This document shows positions 1-11,941 of a DNA stretch of 46,058 nucleotides, in pieces. A program made the position numbers and the translations under genes. A model generated the notes under the pieces. The model was not told the origin of the DNA and did not search any database. It was given only the letters and a program-made list of their open reading frames with translations. Source of the stretch: Lojkania enalia (taxonomy: Eukaryota > Ascomycota > Dothideomycetes > Pleosporales); the NCBI GenBank assembly GCA_010094045.1, contig ML986694.1:1-46058 (forward strand), written 5' to 3'. Each line of letters starts with the position of its first letter. The first letter of the stretch is position 1.

Positions 1-88
1 GTATAGGCTTAGAGAACTTATTCTATTACTATATTAGCGTTCTCTATCTAACTATTAGTTTTTAAATAGAAGCTAATTAATATATATA
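1..88 (-). mobile_element. Ty3/gypsy G1 copy 1, integrase-side fragment
   Basis: This is the lowest-coordinate piece of the first G1 retrotransposon, read on the minus strand. It aligns base by base with 32285-32368 of G1 copy 2, which lies in the integrase region, so the rest of the integrase, the chromodomain and the 3' LTR of this copy should lie left of the window. It ends at the TA (87-88) duplicated when A1 inserted. RIP has removed nearly all CpA and TpG. The assignment rests on the match to copy 2; the fragment is too short to identify alone. Confidence 0.8.
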
Positions 89-1937
89 ACGTATTCCACT
101 ATTAAAGCGGCTAAACTATCGAAGCGGCTACTTTTTCTTAGTATAACGAATACTATATATAAAAAGTTAATTTACTTAATACTAATAAGAGATTCTATAT
201 ATAATATACTTTTATCTAATTTAGAATTTTCTCTACTATCCTTTTAGCACGTACAAGCGTTATATCTAGTCTTACTACAGTTACTATAGTAGTATTAAGC
301 TGGTTGAGCCCTTTCTTAAGTATTAGTACTACGAGTCTTCTTAAAGGGCTGAGAGTTTATAGATACTTCAGCAGCTATATATAAAGATCCCTCGTTATAT
401 AATACTATACTACTATACTAAATATACTTTCTTTTACGTGTTTTATACTTAGTTACTTCTTCTAATTACCTTTTAAGCTTAGAATTGCAAGCTTAAAGAA
501 GTATATTCTAATATAGCATTAACTTAGCATCTTTTATAAGTTGTAAAAATCCTTCTTACGCCTCTTTTAGTAATTATATAAAGGACTTTTATATAAGTAT
601 TAATTGTAACCCAAATTTATATATATTACTTAAAGTTTTAAACTATTAGAAGTCTTCTTATAGAAGTAGTTCTAGTAGGGTATATAGTTATATATTAAGG
701 CGATTTAATATAATCTACGCGTTTAGAGAAATAATTTCTATTACTTTAAAAGCTTTTTAATAGTTCTTATATATAAATACGTTAAAAAACGCGTCCTTAA
801 AGGCTGGAAGAAAGCCTTTTTTATTAATATAGTAGACGCGTCAGCGTACTAAGTTTTATATATACTATAAGTACTTCAACTTTAATAGTAAGAAGTAAAT
901 TATATTAAGAGGCTAAAGTATATATAATAAATAAGAAGGTATATAAAGTATTAGAATCTTTTATATAAGGTAGTAATCTTTAAATTCCTAGTTAAGGTAG
1001 CTTTTATAGCTGTTTAAAATAAGTAGCCTGTATAATCCTATCTAACGTATCTTTATATACTTATTAAAGTACTTTAGCTACTTAAGACTAAGTACGTTAT
1101 TTATCTAGCCGTTCTTAAAGACTGAAATTTTCCAATCGTATAATATATCTGCTTTTTTATACTATATAAAAATATAGACGTATTCTTTATAGATAATAAA
1201 TAGTAGAGTTATATATATAGTAGCGTAGATACTCTAGATAATTATAATCTACTTACAATCGCCTAGTTATATAAAAGTAGGCCTTATATAACGTTCTAAA
1301 CCTATAATAACCTTTATAGTACTAATAATATCTATCTAAAAGCCTATCTTATTAAAGTTATAAATATTATTATTATATATACTATATTTCGCAATTATAT
1401 CCTATATAAGCTTAAACTATATATTAATAACCTCTAGATTCTCTTATTTTATTCTTTAACAATTCTTTACTTAATTAAAGGCTGTTTTAAACTTATTTAT
1501 ATACGCTATAAATCGTTTAGGCTAATTCTTTCCTATAGATATTCTACTATATATATTTAATAGTTTATCTACTATATCTACTACCTTATATAGCTAGGGC
1601 GTAACTCCTTGTAAATTAAGGTTAAGAATATATTATACAATTATTTATTCTTCGGTTACTATAAGCTTCTAGTAATTTAGTTATATACGAGGGCGAAATA
1701 CGATTCTATAAAGTTGAGTAGAGAGTTGTTAATATTATACGTTAAAAGCTATAGCAGCGCGTTATACGCTCTTAAACTAGCCTAATTTATACGCCTGTAA
1801 GGTAAGCTTAATTCTACCTTCTTATTAAATTAATAGAAGGTTGTATTATAGATTTATTATAGTTCGTATATAGTATTTATAATGCTAAGAAAAAGTGGCC
1901 GCTTTAATAGTTTAGCTGCTTTAATAGTAGAATATAT
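89..1937 (-). mobile_element. Fot1/pogo-like transposon A1 (family A, 1849 bp, full length)
   Basis: This is a complete DNA transposon with terminal inverted repeats (TIRs) of about 55 bp. The left end starts ACGTATTCCACTATTAAAGC and the right end is its imperfect inverse, closing at GAATATAT. Each TIR holds the motif ACTATTAAAGCGGC twice at a 17-bp period. TA is duplicated at 87-88 and 1938-1939. Removing the element plus one TA recreates the uninterrupted sequence of G1 copy 2 near 32355-32382 exactly in length. The transposase frame runs on the minus strand, by homology to A'2, which is more readable. It is interrupted throughout by TAA/TAG at former Gln and Trp codons, so the copy cannot make transposase. 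A4 and the reassembled outer parts of A3 align with it without visible indels. Confidence 0.93.
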
Positions 1938-3049
1938 TATATTAATTTATAGCTATCTATAAAGTTCTTAGTAGAAGGTAGAAATAAACTATATTCTATA
2001 GTTAGATATAATAGTATATAATAGTCTATAGTAAACCTATATATAATAATAGAATAGTTAAATAATATTAAAAGCTTTAATTCTTACGTATAGTATTAGA
2101 TATCTATACTTATTAAGCCTATTAACTACTACTATAATATTTATATGACCTTCTAATTCTAGTAGATTAGTTATAAAGTTTATAGAAATATTTTAAAACC
2201 TTTATTTAGGTATAAGTAATAGTTTTAGTAATCTATAGTACTTCTCTTTAAAAGCTTTACTTTTTTAGTATATACAACAATAGCTTATATATTATTATAT
2301 TAAGTTAAATATCCTTAACTAATAGTACTTACGCTAGAGTAGTTCTAAAGTCTTTTCTTAACTAGAATATCTATTAAATAGTAAGTTATAGATAACTTAT
2401 AATAGTTTAAACTTTAACTTATTATAGTCTAGTATTATAAGTTAATTTTAGTAGTATAATTAGTTGTTATACTCTTTATAGTTAACTAAAGTTAGAAGTT
2501 TAAATTAATAGGTTTCTTCTTTTAATAGCTTTAGGGTATTTTAGATTAGATTATTATTCGAGTATTCTTCGTTAATAATTTCTATAATTAATCAGTCTAC
2601 TTCTATCTATTAGATTAGTTTAGGATAAAGTAATATCTATTAATAACCTCTATAGGCCTCTTCTTATATAAGCTTATCTTATAACTTCTAAGTTAAGGTA
2701 TTAGACTTCTCTCTAAATTTTCTAGGTTAGTATATAATACTAAAGTTAAACTTTAATAGATATTTTAATTAATAAACCTATTAGTAGTTTAGCTACTTTA
2801 TTATTATAAAGTATTATAGATTCTTATAATTATTTAGTACTTCTATAGGAAATACTATATCTTCTAATTTAGGCCTCTATTACTTAAAATATTAGATAAT
2901 TGCGAGTAGTTTCTTATTATATATTTTATAGTTATCTTTAGTAGGGTTTATATATTTAGAGAAGTAGGTAATAGATTTTAGTTTACTATTAGTACCTCTT
3001 TAAGATAGGATACTAACTATTATAAAATTAGATATATTAGCTTCTAGTA
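1938..3049 (-). mobile_element. Ty3/gypsy G1 copy 1: RNase H and integrase core remains
   Basis: This minus-strand piece of the G1 pol gene lies between the A1 and B1 insertions. Near 2985-3047 the minus strand reads EANISNFIIVSILS, which matches the start of Ty3/gypsy RNase H (consensus E-T-D-A-S-D-F with the catalytic Asp changed to Asn). At about 2090-2185 it reads INFITNLLELEG followed by NIIVVVNRLNKY, the integrase core in which the catalytic Asp of the family motifs DFI and VVVDRL appear as Asn. RT, RNase H, integrase from high to low coordinate is the Ty3/gypsy order. All stops in this frame are TAA or TAG, as expected from RIP of Gln and Trp codons. It cannot encode a functional enzyme. 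Confidence 0.87.
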
Positions 3050-4903
3050 ATATATTTTATAAACAAGCGGTCTATATAAGTAAACAGTCTACCCTATTAC
3101 TAAAACGCGATACCTAAGCTTTAAATAATAATATAATAACGAAATAATAAGAATACAGCCTAAAACGAGAATTAAGTAAACTTAGCCCTTTTAGCTACTA
3201 AAAGAGGCTAAATAAATAGCGAAAGACGTACTACTTTAATATTTAACACGATTTAAACGACCGTATACTAATAACACGTTAAAATCTACTTACAGTACAA
3301 TTATAAGCCTAACTCGAAGAGACTAACGAAACTTAAAGAGAAGGTTATTATTTAATATATACTTAACCTAAATTTATAAGAATTTACGCCTACCTTAACT
3401 AATATATAAGATATAGCTAATAGCTTACTTACTAAATATAGTATAGGCTAGATTAGTATATATTAACCTAGAAACTTTATTAGACATACTCCTAAGCTTA
3501 AGATACGCCTAAATTAGCCTTATAATTACTAGAAAACTCTATACGAAGATCCTAAGGTAATTAAAGGCTGGTTTAAGCTTATATAGTATACTAAGGAGAA
3601 GTATAATATTATAGATAAGGATATATATAACTTTAACAAATCTAGCTTTTAAATAGGCGTTATTTTATTATAACTAGTTATTATAGATATAGAGAGACGT
3701 AATTAACTAAAAGTAATTTAATTAAATAATTGTAAATGGATTTTAGTAATTTAGGAGATTAATACTACTAGCTAGACGCTTCTACCCTTTATTATTATTG
3801 CTAGCTACTACTATCTCTCTACCTAATACGAAGGCGATGATATACCTAAGAACTAGGCTATTACAGTTAGTAAGAACGGCTGAACAACAAATAAACTCGA
3901 TATTAAATAGTTAAAACACTTTTATAAGTATATAAAGAATCGTATAGTAGGCGCGCGTCGACTACTAATCTTTAATAGCTATAATAGTTATAACTCGCTT
4001 AATTTCTAGAAACTCTACGAGGAATAGAGTATTTTTCTACTCTATATGCTAGCTTATTTATTACACCTATTATAGCTACTAGATGTAGGCTACTTTTTAC
4101 TATTAAAACGTATATATAGAAATTAGATCTTAGTCTTAGCATGCAATTATATTAACTATATTATAAAACTTAAGTTCTTTTCAGCCTTTAAAGCTGCTTT
4201 TAATATATTAATTATAAAGGATAATATCTATATAAGCTTTTAAGGAGCTGGTCTAGTCCTATTAAATCTAGAAGCGGTACTTTTAAAGCTTAATATAAAA
4301 CTTTATATACTAATACCGCTAGTATAAAATAATACTCTATAGAAAGTAAAAATACTAAGTAATACGCGCGAGCTAGAAGCTTAATTAATATTAATTCGTA
4401 ATCGGATTTAAAGAGATATAAGTTCTTCGCCAGCTTCTATTATTAAAAAGCTAAATTAGCTTAAGAAAGATTCTATAAAAGCGATATATTAGATCGGGTT
4501 AATATATAATAAAATCATCAGCCTTTAAGAAGCGAATAAAGTAGTAATAAAATAGAAATAGTAGAAAAGAAGGCAGATTCAAGCGTAAGGGACCCTAATA
4601 AAAGTATAAGGAGAGATAATTATTGCTAAAAAGGATGATAAGGAGGAAACTCGGGCTATAATACGCCAATTTAGGGTGCGATTAGGTATAAGCGGATAGT
4701 ATAAAGCGCGCTATAGCTGCTATAGTAAAACTAAGTATAATTCTTATATATGCTAGAAGAATATAGAGGTTTCTATAGAATAATCGCGCAAGTTATAAAT
4801 TACTATTATATTACTTAGTTGTTAAGCTATATATATATAAAGGTTAAAAAAGTTAATAGGGTAGACTACTTACTTATATAAGCCGCTCGCTTATAAAATA
4901 TAT
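3050..4903 (+). mobile_element. Fot1/pogo-like transposon B1 (family B, 1854 bp, full length)
   Basis: This is a complete family B element inserted in the RNase H part of G1 copy 1. The left TIR begins ATATATTTTATAAACAAGCG; the right end is the inverse of ATATATTTTATAAGCGAGCG. TA is duplicated at 3048-3049 and 4904-4905, and copy 2 of G1 (near 33480) has the matching empty site. The TIR contains two related 14-bp motifs at a 17-bp period (3061-3074 and 3078-3091). The transposase frame is on the plus strand, opposite to its host. B2 has the same length to the base. The copy is heavily RIP-mutated. Confidence 0.93.
3290..4640 (+). pseudogene. Fot1-like transposase, RIP-inactivated (in B1)
   Basis: This is the remnant of a pogo/Fot1 transposase, which would cut and paste the element at TA sites. 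Reading through TAA/TAG as Gln or Trp, the plus strand gives a CENP-B/helix-turn-helix-like N-terminal part, including a stretch ending NFIRHTPKLK near 3470-3500. The DDE domain follows. The first acidic motif, usually NFDE, reads NFNK (Asn codon at 3635-3637). The second, usually LLIFDGHGSH, reads LLIFNSYNSY (Asn at 3974-3976). The third survives as LLDVGYF, with its GAT at 4082-4084. The pattern follows base context: TGAT was exposed to RIP, AGAT was not. The C-terminal part carries the family motif FQGAGLVLLNLEAVLLKL. Start and end are approximate because ATG codons are lost. Confidence 0.85.
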
Positions 4904-5289
4904 TACTCTTAATAGTTTAGGATTAAAGTATTAGAGAATTAATATAGAAATAAAAGTATCTTTTAAGTAGTCGAAAGAATATTAATAGCTATTATTCTAG
5001 TTAAATCGAGTATTCTTCTTAGTTAGAGCTACTAAGAGGGAAACTTTCTATAAGAAGTTGCTAATAAATTATTAGTACAAGTTTACGAAGTTTATAAAAG
5101 TTTAAATATCTTTTATATTCTTAAAATATTTCTAGTTAACAATTATTTATACTTTCTTTAGATTTATATAGATCTCTTCTATAATAATTTTATACTTTAG
5201 GTAGGTTACTTCTAACTAGTAGAACTTATACTTATCTATATTAAACTATATACTATTCGTTCTTAAGACTTTAAAAACTAGCTAGATAT

Positions 5290-5345
5290 ACTACTTATAA
5301 TTCTTTAGATTCTTACTAAATATTAGGATATTATTAATATAAGTA
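5290..5345 (-). other. G1 reverse transcriptase active-site motif, both Asp lost
   Basis: The minus strand reads YINNILIFSKN at the position of the Ty3/gypsy catalytic box. The two Asn codons (5330-5335) are what TpG to TpA changes would make of ATT GAT GAT. The equivalent site in G1 copy 2 (about 33907-33912) reads KN. G2 keeps both Asp residues because its codons are in an A-G-A-C, C-G-A-T context. Confidence 0.85.
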
Positions 5346-7002
5346 GTATAGAATATATTAAAGTATAGTTTTAATATATTATTTATAAAGTACTAGAATA
5401 TATTTAAAATATTAACTAGACTAAAGAGTATTACTAGATATTTAAACAGCCTATAATATATATAAAAGGTAGTTTTCTATTTATCTTTCTTAGTAATTTT
5501 TAGCTTATTAAATGCGGTAATAATATTAAATTTTATATAGTACTTAACCTTACTAAATTAGATTAATATTTCTTAGATTAGTAGAATTAGATATTAGTTC
5601 TTAATAGTAATAGTATTTAGGGCTCTATAATTTATATAGAATTAGAAACTACCTCTAAGTTTTTTTATAAAAATTATAGATATAGCTACTAGTAATAAAC
5701 TTATTCAAATAAATCTCTTAAATAAGTATTTATTAAGATACTTCTTTAATACCTTTAACTTACTCTAGAATATTCTATAAAGTAGACTAAAACTAACTTA
5801 TTTACTATTCTCTAGTTTAATCTTATAAATATATAGTTATTATTTAAGTAGCTTATCTATATTCTTATATAAGAAGATAGATAATAGGTTATAGTATTCT
5901 TTAAATACTTTAGTAATAGGGTTAGTATATACCTTTAGGAGTAGAGTCTTATTAATATTAGCTATTAATATAGCGAAGATTTTATAGTTAGATTACTAAA
6001 ATAATTAGACTAGTAGAATAGTATTTATATAGTATATATTTAGCTATAGTACAGACTTTAGATATTTAGACTTAAATAAGTTCTTTTTACTATAATCTTT
6101 ATTTAAAGTTAGATTAATTTTAATTTTAAGTTCTTTTAACTAATATAGTATTTTAAGTAACTAGTAATTATATTAGATATAACTTAATAGGCGGAGTTTT
6201 AAATAGTACTATCTAAACTTTAGGCTATATAAAGATTATAAATTAGTTACTTTAAAATCTTCTTTTATATTAAATTTAAGTAGTTTATAATTTTTAATAA
6301 TTATTTAGATAGCTTATTAGTAAGTAGTAATATTAGTAGATTATAAGTATTAAGTTAAATATTAGTTAGTAGTAAAAGCTAGCTATTTATTGTTATAGTT
6401 TAGGTATATATAATACTTATATATTTATAGTTATTCTAGAATTAACTAGTATTTTTCTAGTATAGTTATATAGAAATATACTATCTCTAAATAGTTTAAG
6501 TATTAGAAGATTAAAATAACTAAATAGAAGATAAGCTTTTTATAAAAAACTTCTCTATTAAAACTAGTTAGATATAAATTATATAGAAGTTATATTTTTT
6601 AGAATTTTAGAATATATATAAAGTCTCTATAGATATAATTATAACTAGTAGCCCTAGTATTAATAAGAATATTAATATCTTACTAGACTAGATCTTAATA
6701 AATTAAAAAAGAAGCTAGAATCTAGTAGTCTTATAAGTATTTCTATAGAAGCTAGTTTTATAAATATATAGAAATTTAGTATAAATATAATTTTAAGAGA
6801 TAATTTACTTTTAAAATAGACCTTTTAGTAATATTCTAGTTAGTAAAACTAACTATATTTAAGAGTAAAAATAATAGCTTTATTTATAAAATAATAAATA
6901 TATTAAAAATCGGTTAGAGAATTAGTTAAAGAATTAAGAGTAGGACTTATAGGGTATAATCGGGCTCTAAAACTCTTAATAGATTAATAGTAGAGAAGTA
7001 CT

Positions 7003-7047
7003 ATATTCTAGCAAAATATATTCCTTACTACTATACTTATAGTAGTA
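7003..7047 (-). other. G1 gag CCHC zinc knuckle, all ligands changed to Tyr
   Basis: The minus strand reads YYKY, four residues, Y, four residues, Y. This is the spacing CX2CX4HX4C of a retroviral-type nucleocapsid knuckle, with TGC/TGT and CAT/CAC codons each changed to TAC/TAT. The spacing match is what supports the call. The residue identities are inferred from the RIP rule. Confidence 0.7.
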
Positions 7048-8000
7048 TCCTTTATAGCGGTACTTTTCTTATTTATTAGAACCTACAGGTATATAACTAG
7101 AAGTATTAAGTTCTATAATATTTAAGTCCTTCTAATAAGTAGTATAATACTTTAATTATTTATAGTAGTTGCCGGGTAGGTAATATAAATTAGTATTATA
7201 TAGGGAAATTAGGTTAGTATAGTTATTTAGGGTACTAGGTATTATAATACCTATTATTATATAGTAGAGCTTATTAGAGAGAGAATATTAGAGATATATA
7301 ATTTATCTAATTTTATTTAGTTTAGTATCTATAATTAGGCGTTAGAATTTAGTAAAGTAAGTAGAGAACCTACTTTAACTTTATTTTAAAATATCTAGCT
7401 TACTCTATACTATAGTCTTCTTATTCTAGTTACTATAGGTAGATTCTAAAAAGGCGATTAAACTGTTTATAGAGTTAATATTCTTATCTATTAATAGGTT
7501 AACTAATATTACTATATCTTATTTTAAGTAGGAATAGATATATAGAAGGTGGGTATATTTAGTTAAGTATTAGTTAGTATTTTCTTCTAGTTTATAATAG
7601 AGCTTTCTAATAAAGTATAAAAGCTTTAAGCGTTTATTAGAAAATATTAGAAAGTTAAATAAATAGTTAAAACGGAAATATAGGTTATATATAATTTTAA
7701 GTAGATTAGAAGTTAATATAAATATCTATTTAGAGGTCAGAGTTATAAACTAAATTAGGTTAAGGGCGGGTAATAGTTCTATTACTATTAATATACTAGC
7801 AGTTAGTAGAAAAATAGGTGTTTAGCGGCTACTAAATTCTTTCTATATTACTTTAAAGTCTAACTTATAATAGTTCTCTTAGGTTATTAAAGCTTCTACT
7901 AGTATTTTATTCTTCTACTATAAAGAGTCTAGTTTACTATTACTAATCTATATAGTACTAATATATATAACAACCGCCGTTGCAGTCGTATATATACTAG

Positions 8001-8606
8001 GGCTTATTTACATTAGGTTAGTTAAAGGTAATAACTTTAGTAAAGAGAGAATATTAGAATCGCCGGTTCTTTAAATATAACAAGTATATTTAAAAGTCTA
8101 ATATAATAATAAGATAAATCTATAAGAATAACTATATAAAACTTAATCTACTAAAAAAATCTTCTATCTTATATAGTTAAGTCTAAAACTACTAAGCTTT
8201 ACTTATTAGGTCTGTTAAGTCTATCAGATCTATTCTACTATACTTAATACTTCTACCATAGTTATATATATAGGTTATACTATACTTTATTATCTAGCTA
8301 ATTATCTCTCTAGTTCTTACAGTCCTACTACTTACTATTTAATAATTAGTCCTTAATATACTTCTACCTATTATTACCTTATAAGTCCTCGTCTAAGTTA
8401 ACCTATATAGTAGCTAATATTAGATTAAACTCTAGCTATAAAAGTAGTACCTCTTAGTATTCTATATTTATAATACTTACTTCCTCTTTTATAGGTTTAT
8501 CCCGAAGCGTTTTAATCTATTACTTTACCTATTCTATCTAGATATAGTATCTTACTATTCTTAGTAGTTTATTCTAGCTTCTAATATATTCTATATAAGT
8601 ATAATG
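8001..8606. other. Unassigned stretch: probable 5' leader of G1 copy 1
   Basis: There is no recognisable gene here. It lies upstream of the G1 gag remnant (minus orientation) and stops at the family C insertion. It should hold the leader and perhaps a 5' LTR, but I find no good match to the candidate 3' LTR of G1 copy 2 (28724-29320), so the LTR is unconfirmed. A few CpA and TpG survive around 7970-8000 and 8040-8070, next to the GC-richer pentadecamer GAATCGCCGGTTCTT. Confidence 0.35.
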
Positions 8607-8608
8607 TA

Positions 8609-10448
8609 GTTTATAAACGAACTGTTAGTATAAACGAACTATTACCTTACCAAACTTTTAACGGCCTACCTAAATTAAGGCGTAATAGCTGAATATAGTA
8701 ATATATAATTAACCTATAAAGAATTATAAATTATCCTTATAATCTTAGCTATTAATCGATTTTAAGTTTTAACCGAGAATAGCGCTATAATAACTTTTCG
8801 CTACCCTCAAAGTACTCTCTACCTTTAATATACTAGAATAGCTACGTAACGCGATTATAAGCCGAATTTAAAGAAGCTTATAAAGACTAAAGAGGAGGTA
8901 CTTATTAGCTATATCCTTAATTAGGATTCACGAGGATTTCCGCCTATAATTAATAGCATATAAGCTATAGCGAATAGACTATTAGCTAAGCGCGGTGCTG
9001 GCTAGATTAGTATCTACTAGCCTTAAAACTTTATATAGCGTACTAAGCGCTTTAAAACCTAATTAAACCGTTCTTATAATCGGTAGCAAGCTCTATATAA
9101 AGATCTAATGATTATAGGCGCGTGGTTCTAGCTTCTATAGGGTATAAAGGGGAAGTATAGAATTTAAGATAAAGATACCTATAATTTCGACGAGATAGGC
9201 TTTATTATAGACTAAATATCAGCTTAGCTAGTTATTATAGGGTAAGAGAATTATTATATAAAAGCTATCTAGCCGGGTAATTATAAATAGACTATAATAA
9301 TCTTAGCAATTAATATAATTAGCTGGGCGATCCTACTACTTATTATTTTTAAAAGCGTCTACCACCTATCTTATTAATATAAGAATAATAATATACTAGA
9401 CGATTAGGCGATTATAACTAGTAATAACAGCTAGACAAATAATAAGATTAGTATTATCTAACTTAAGTACTTTAATCAGTATATAAAGAGCTATACGATA
9501 GGTACCTATCGATTACTAGTTATTAACAGCTATAATAGCTACATTTTACTTGAGTTTTAAAAGATCTATAAGAAGGAGAAGATTATCTATCTCTATATAC
9601 CGCTATATTTATCGCACCTACTATAGCTACTTAATATAGACTGCTTCTCGCTATTAAAACGTGCGCATAGCGCTGAGATTTTAGCCTTAATATACAATTA
9701 TATTAACTATATTAATAAGACTACCTTTCTTCTAGCTTTTAAAGCAGCCTATAATTAATTAATTATAGAAGCTAATATCTGCGCAAGCTTTTAAGGCGTT
9801 AGAATAGTACTATATAATCCAGAAGTAGTACTATTAAAGCTTAATATTAAGCTACATACGCCGATACTACCTATATTAAAGACTACCTCCTAGAAGGCTA
9901 AAACACCTAGTAACGCGCGTAAACTAGAGGCTTAATTAATAATAATTTATATTAGAATTTAGCGATATTAAAACTTATTACCTATATTAATTATTACAGC
10001 CTTTAATTAAGTTTAAAAGGGTATTATAATAATAATATATTTGATTGCGCTGATAGCTAATTAAATTAAGAGCTTTAAGTAAATAAATAAGGTAGTAATA
10101 AAGCGAAAATAATAGAAAAGAAAGCGATTATAGAAGTAAAGAATTCTAATAAAGGCTGCAGGTAAGGATATAATTAATTAAAATAATATTAAGAGGTAGA
10201 TTAATAAGAAAATTCGTAATTAAAGTATTTAGTTATAAGAGAGTAGCCAGCCTTAATAGAGTTATAGGCGCTATAAACAGCCTAGCTATAATACTTAAAT
10301 ATACTAAATTAATAGTATAGGTATTAAATAATCTAATAGACTATTGCTTCTTATAGTATATATATATATAGTTAATAATTATCGTAATTAAGTCGTTCGA
10401 ATCTTAGTAGAATAATAGCTTACTTATACTAATAGTTTACTTGTAAAC
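8609..10448 (+). mobile_element. Fot1/pogo-like transposon, family C (1840 bp)
   Basis: This is a complete element with TIRs of about 40 bp. The left end starts GTTTATAAACGAACTGTTAG and the right end closes TTGTAAAC. AAACGAACT occurs at 8615 and again at 8632 (17-bp period). TA is duplicated at 8607-8608 and 10449-10450. It is the only copy of this family here and differs from the others in its terminus (GTTT rather than A-C/T-G/A-T). Its RIP load is somewhat lighter than that of A and B: several catalytic and structural codons are still readable. Confidence 0.9.
8860..10160 (+). pseudogene. Fot1-like transposase, RIP-inactivated (family C)
   Basis: This plus-strand transposase frame is interrupted by TAA/TAG codons. 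The first catalytic motif is intact as NFDEIGF (Asp codon GAC at 9189-9191, protected because it follows C). The second reads LVINSYNSY with Asn (9535-9537) where Asp is expected. A conserved LSHLLQLL segment precedes the third motif, LLNIDCFSLLKRAH, whose catalytic Asp is Asn (9633-9635). The order and spacing match pogo/Fot1 DDE transposases of the DDE_1 family. The frame is broken in too many places to yield protein. Limits are approximate. Confidence 0.83.
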
Positions 10449-10795
10449 TATATTACTATAGTATTATATCTATATTTTTCTATTCTAAGGTTAGTACTTT
10501 ATATATTCTAGTAGGTCCTACTTAGCTTATAAGCACAGCTCTATTCTTCTTCCTTTTCTCTTTTTACTATACTAAAGGTTTAACGCGAAAATACTTCTAC
10601 TTATAACTATTATACTAGCTACTTAATCCTTTTATTAGGTGTTATAATAGATTCGTCTTACTATTATTTAAACTATTAGTCTATAAACTATAACTATTAT
10701 AGTAATACTACCCTTTCTTCTATATATAAAGAGTATCTTTCTTAGAGTTTATCTTATAATCTTTCTCTAACTAAGGGTACCCTTTACTATTTCTT

Positions 10796-11105
10796 AGTAA
10801 ATATATTAAAGGCTTATAAAAAATCTACTTCTACCTATTAAGATTTTATAGCTACTAAGAAAGAGGAGATTTACTACCTTAAGGAATCTACGTGTTACTA
10901 TTATACGGCTCTTTCTTGCTTAGAGTATACTAAGAAGTACGTTTATTCTCTAGAGGAGTATAGTTTAGATCTTAGGAAATAAGAGGTAAAGTTAATAGAA
11001 GAGTAAGAGAAGTTAGAGGAAGAGGAGAGAAAGTTCGCCGGATCTAAAGTACTCTTTACTACTACTCTGAGTTCTATATAAGAGGCCTCTTCTATATTAC
11101 TACTA
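10796..11105 (+). pseudogene. Decayed coding stretch, unknown; charged, coiled-coil-like
   Basis: I do not recognise this gene. One plus-strand frame runs through without TGA, broken only by TAA/TAG at what may be Gln codons. It contains a Cys/Tyr-rich patch (CYYYTALSCLEY near 10891-10926) followed by a strongly charged heptad-like run, EEQEKLEEEERK, near 10999-11034. Both are more protein-like than the neighbouring frames. Downstream the same frame stays free of TGA to about 11680 and becomes rich in possible Gln codons. TGA is rare everywhere in RIP-mutated DNA, so its absence is weak evidence. Boundaries and strand are inferences. Confidence 0.35.
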
Positions 11106-11941
11106 CTATTCTTTCTTAATTAGGCTCTACTTAATAATCTATTATTCTAGCCTTCTAATAAAACTTCTTTAGCTTTATAATATAGTTGTAATAGGCTAGT
11201 ATAATAGATTACAGCGTAGCAATAATAGATAGAGTAGTAGGGCTAAAATGTTCGTATATTCAGTTCTCTTAGAAAAGAGATAGCTAATAAAAGAGAGACG
11301 AATTACTACCATCCCTATAGGATGCGATTTAGCTATTTTAACCCTAGATCAGATAACTCTATATTATTAACCCGTAACTTAAAACTATAAGATATTATAT
11401 TATCTCTCTTCTTAGAAGGCTGTTGTCATAACAGCTTATAGAGGATAAATATCGCTAGAATAAACTAGTAGAGCTACCCTAAGATAGGTGCTATTATATA
11501 ATCTAGAGTTCCTTCTAGGTTAAGTAGTATATCATTACTACTACTTTTATCTTTACCTAGTAAGATCGACCCTTAAGGAATCTTTATTACTCGCTGCCTA
11601 GAGTAGTATAAGTAAACAGTACTAGTAGAGTAAACGCCGATTATAAAAATGCTGCTCCCCCTACCTATCCTACTTCTTTAATCCTTATATTTCCTCAACC
11701 GCTTTAATAAGTATAATTCCCTTAGTCTTTAGCTACATATTTAGTATAGTTGTTATAGCTCTATATAGGATATAATAGAGTACTTCGTAGCTAATAAGGG
11801 CTAGTAAACACGTATACTTACTACCCGCGCCGCCCGCCGCCTATTTTTCTATTCTCGCTACACTTCAATATATATACCCCTCTTACACTCTCTTCAGCGC
11901 CTTTCTAGTCTATAAATAGCTAATTTACGCCTAACAGGTCT

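Larger units (their letters stand above)
4904..8000 (-). mobile_element. Ty3/gypsy G1 copy 1: gag, protease and reverse transcriptase remains
   Basis: This is the upstream part of G1 copy 1 on the minus strand. From high to low coordinate it holds gag, protease and RT. A CCHC zinc knuckle (CX2CX4HX4C) lies at 7003-7047, but every Cys and His codon has become Tyr (YYKY, then Y, then Y). The protease active site near 6637-6675 reads LINTRATSYNYI where the family has L-I-D-S/T-G-A-T. RT has YINNILIFSKN where the family has Y-x-D-D-I-L-I-F-S-K; the two Asn codons are at 5330-5335. These changes are TG to TA transitions as RIP makes (the protease Gly to Arg is a G to A change). The upper limit is approximate. 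The same sequence recurs at 33485-35032 in G1 copy 2. Confidence 0.88.

Noticed and set aside
81..90. TATATA runs as microsatellites or promoters
   Set aside because: TA runs are a by-product of RIP throughout and carry no positional information here.
3290..4640. An alternative genetic code (TAA/TAG as Gln)
   Set aside because: Catalytic Asp, Cys and His codons are changed too, by the same CpA/TpG transition, in every element. This fits RIP, not reassigned stops.
7960..8110. tRNA gene or primer-binding site around GAATCGCCGGTTC
   Set aside because: No cloverleaf, no A/B boxes at proper spacing, and no adjoining LTR end.
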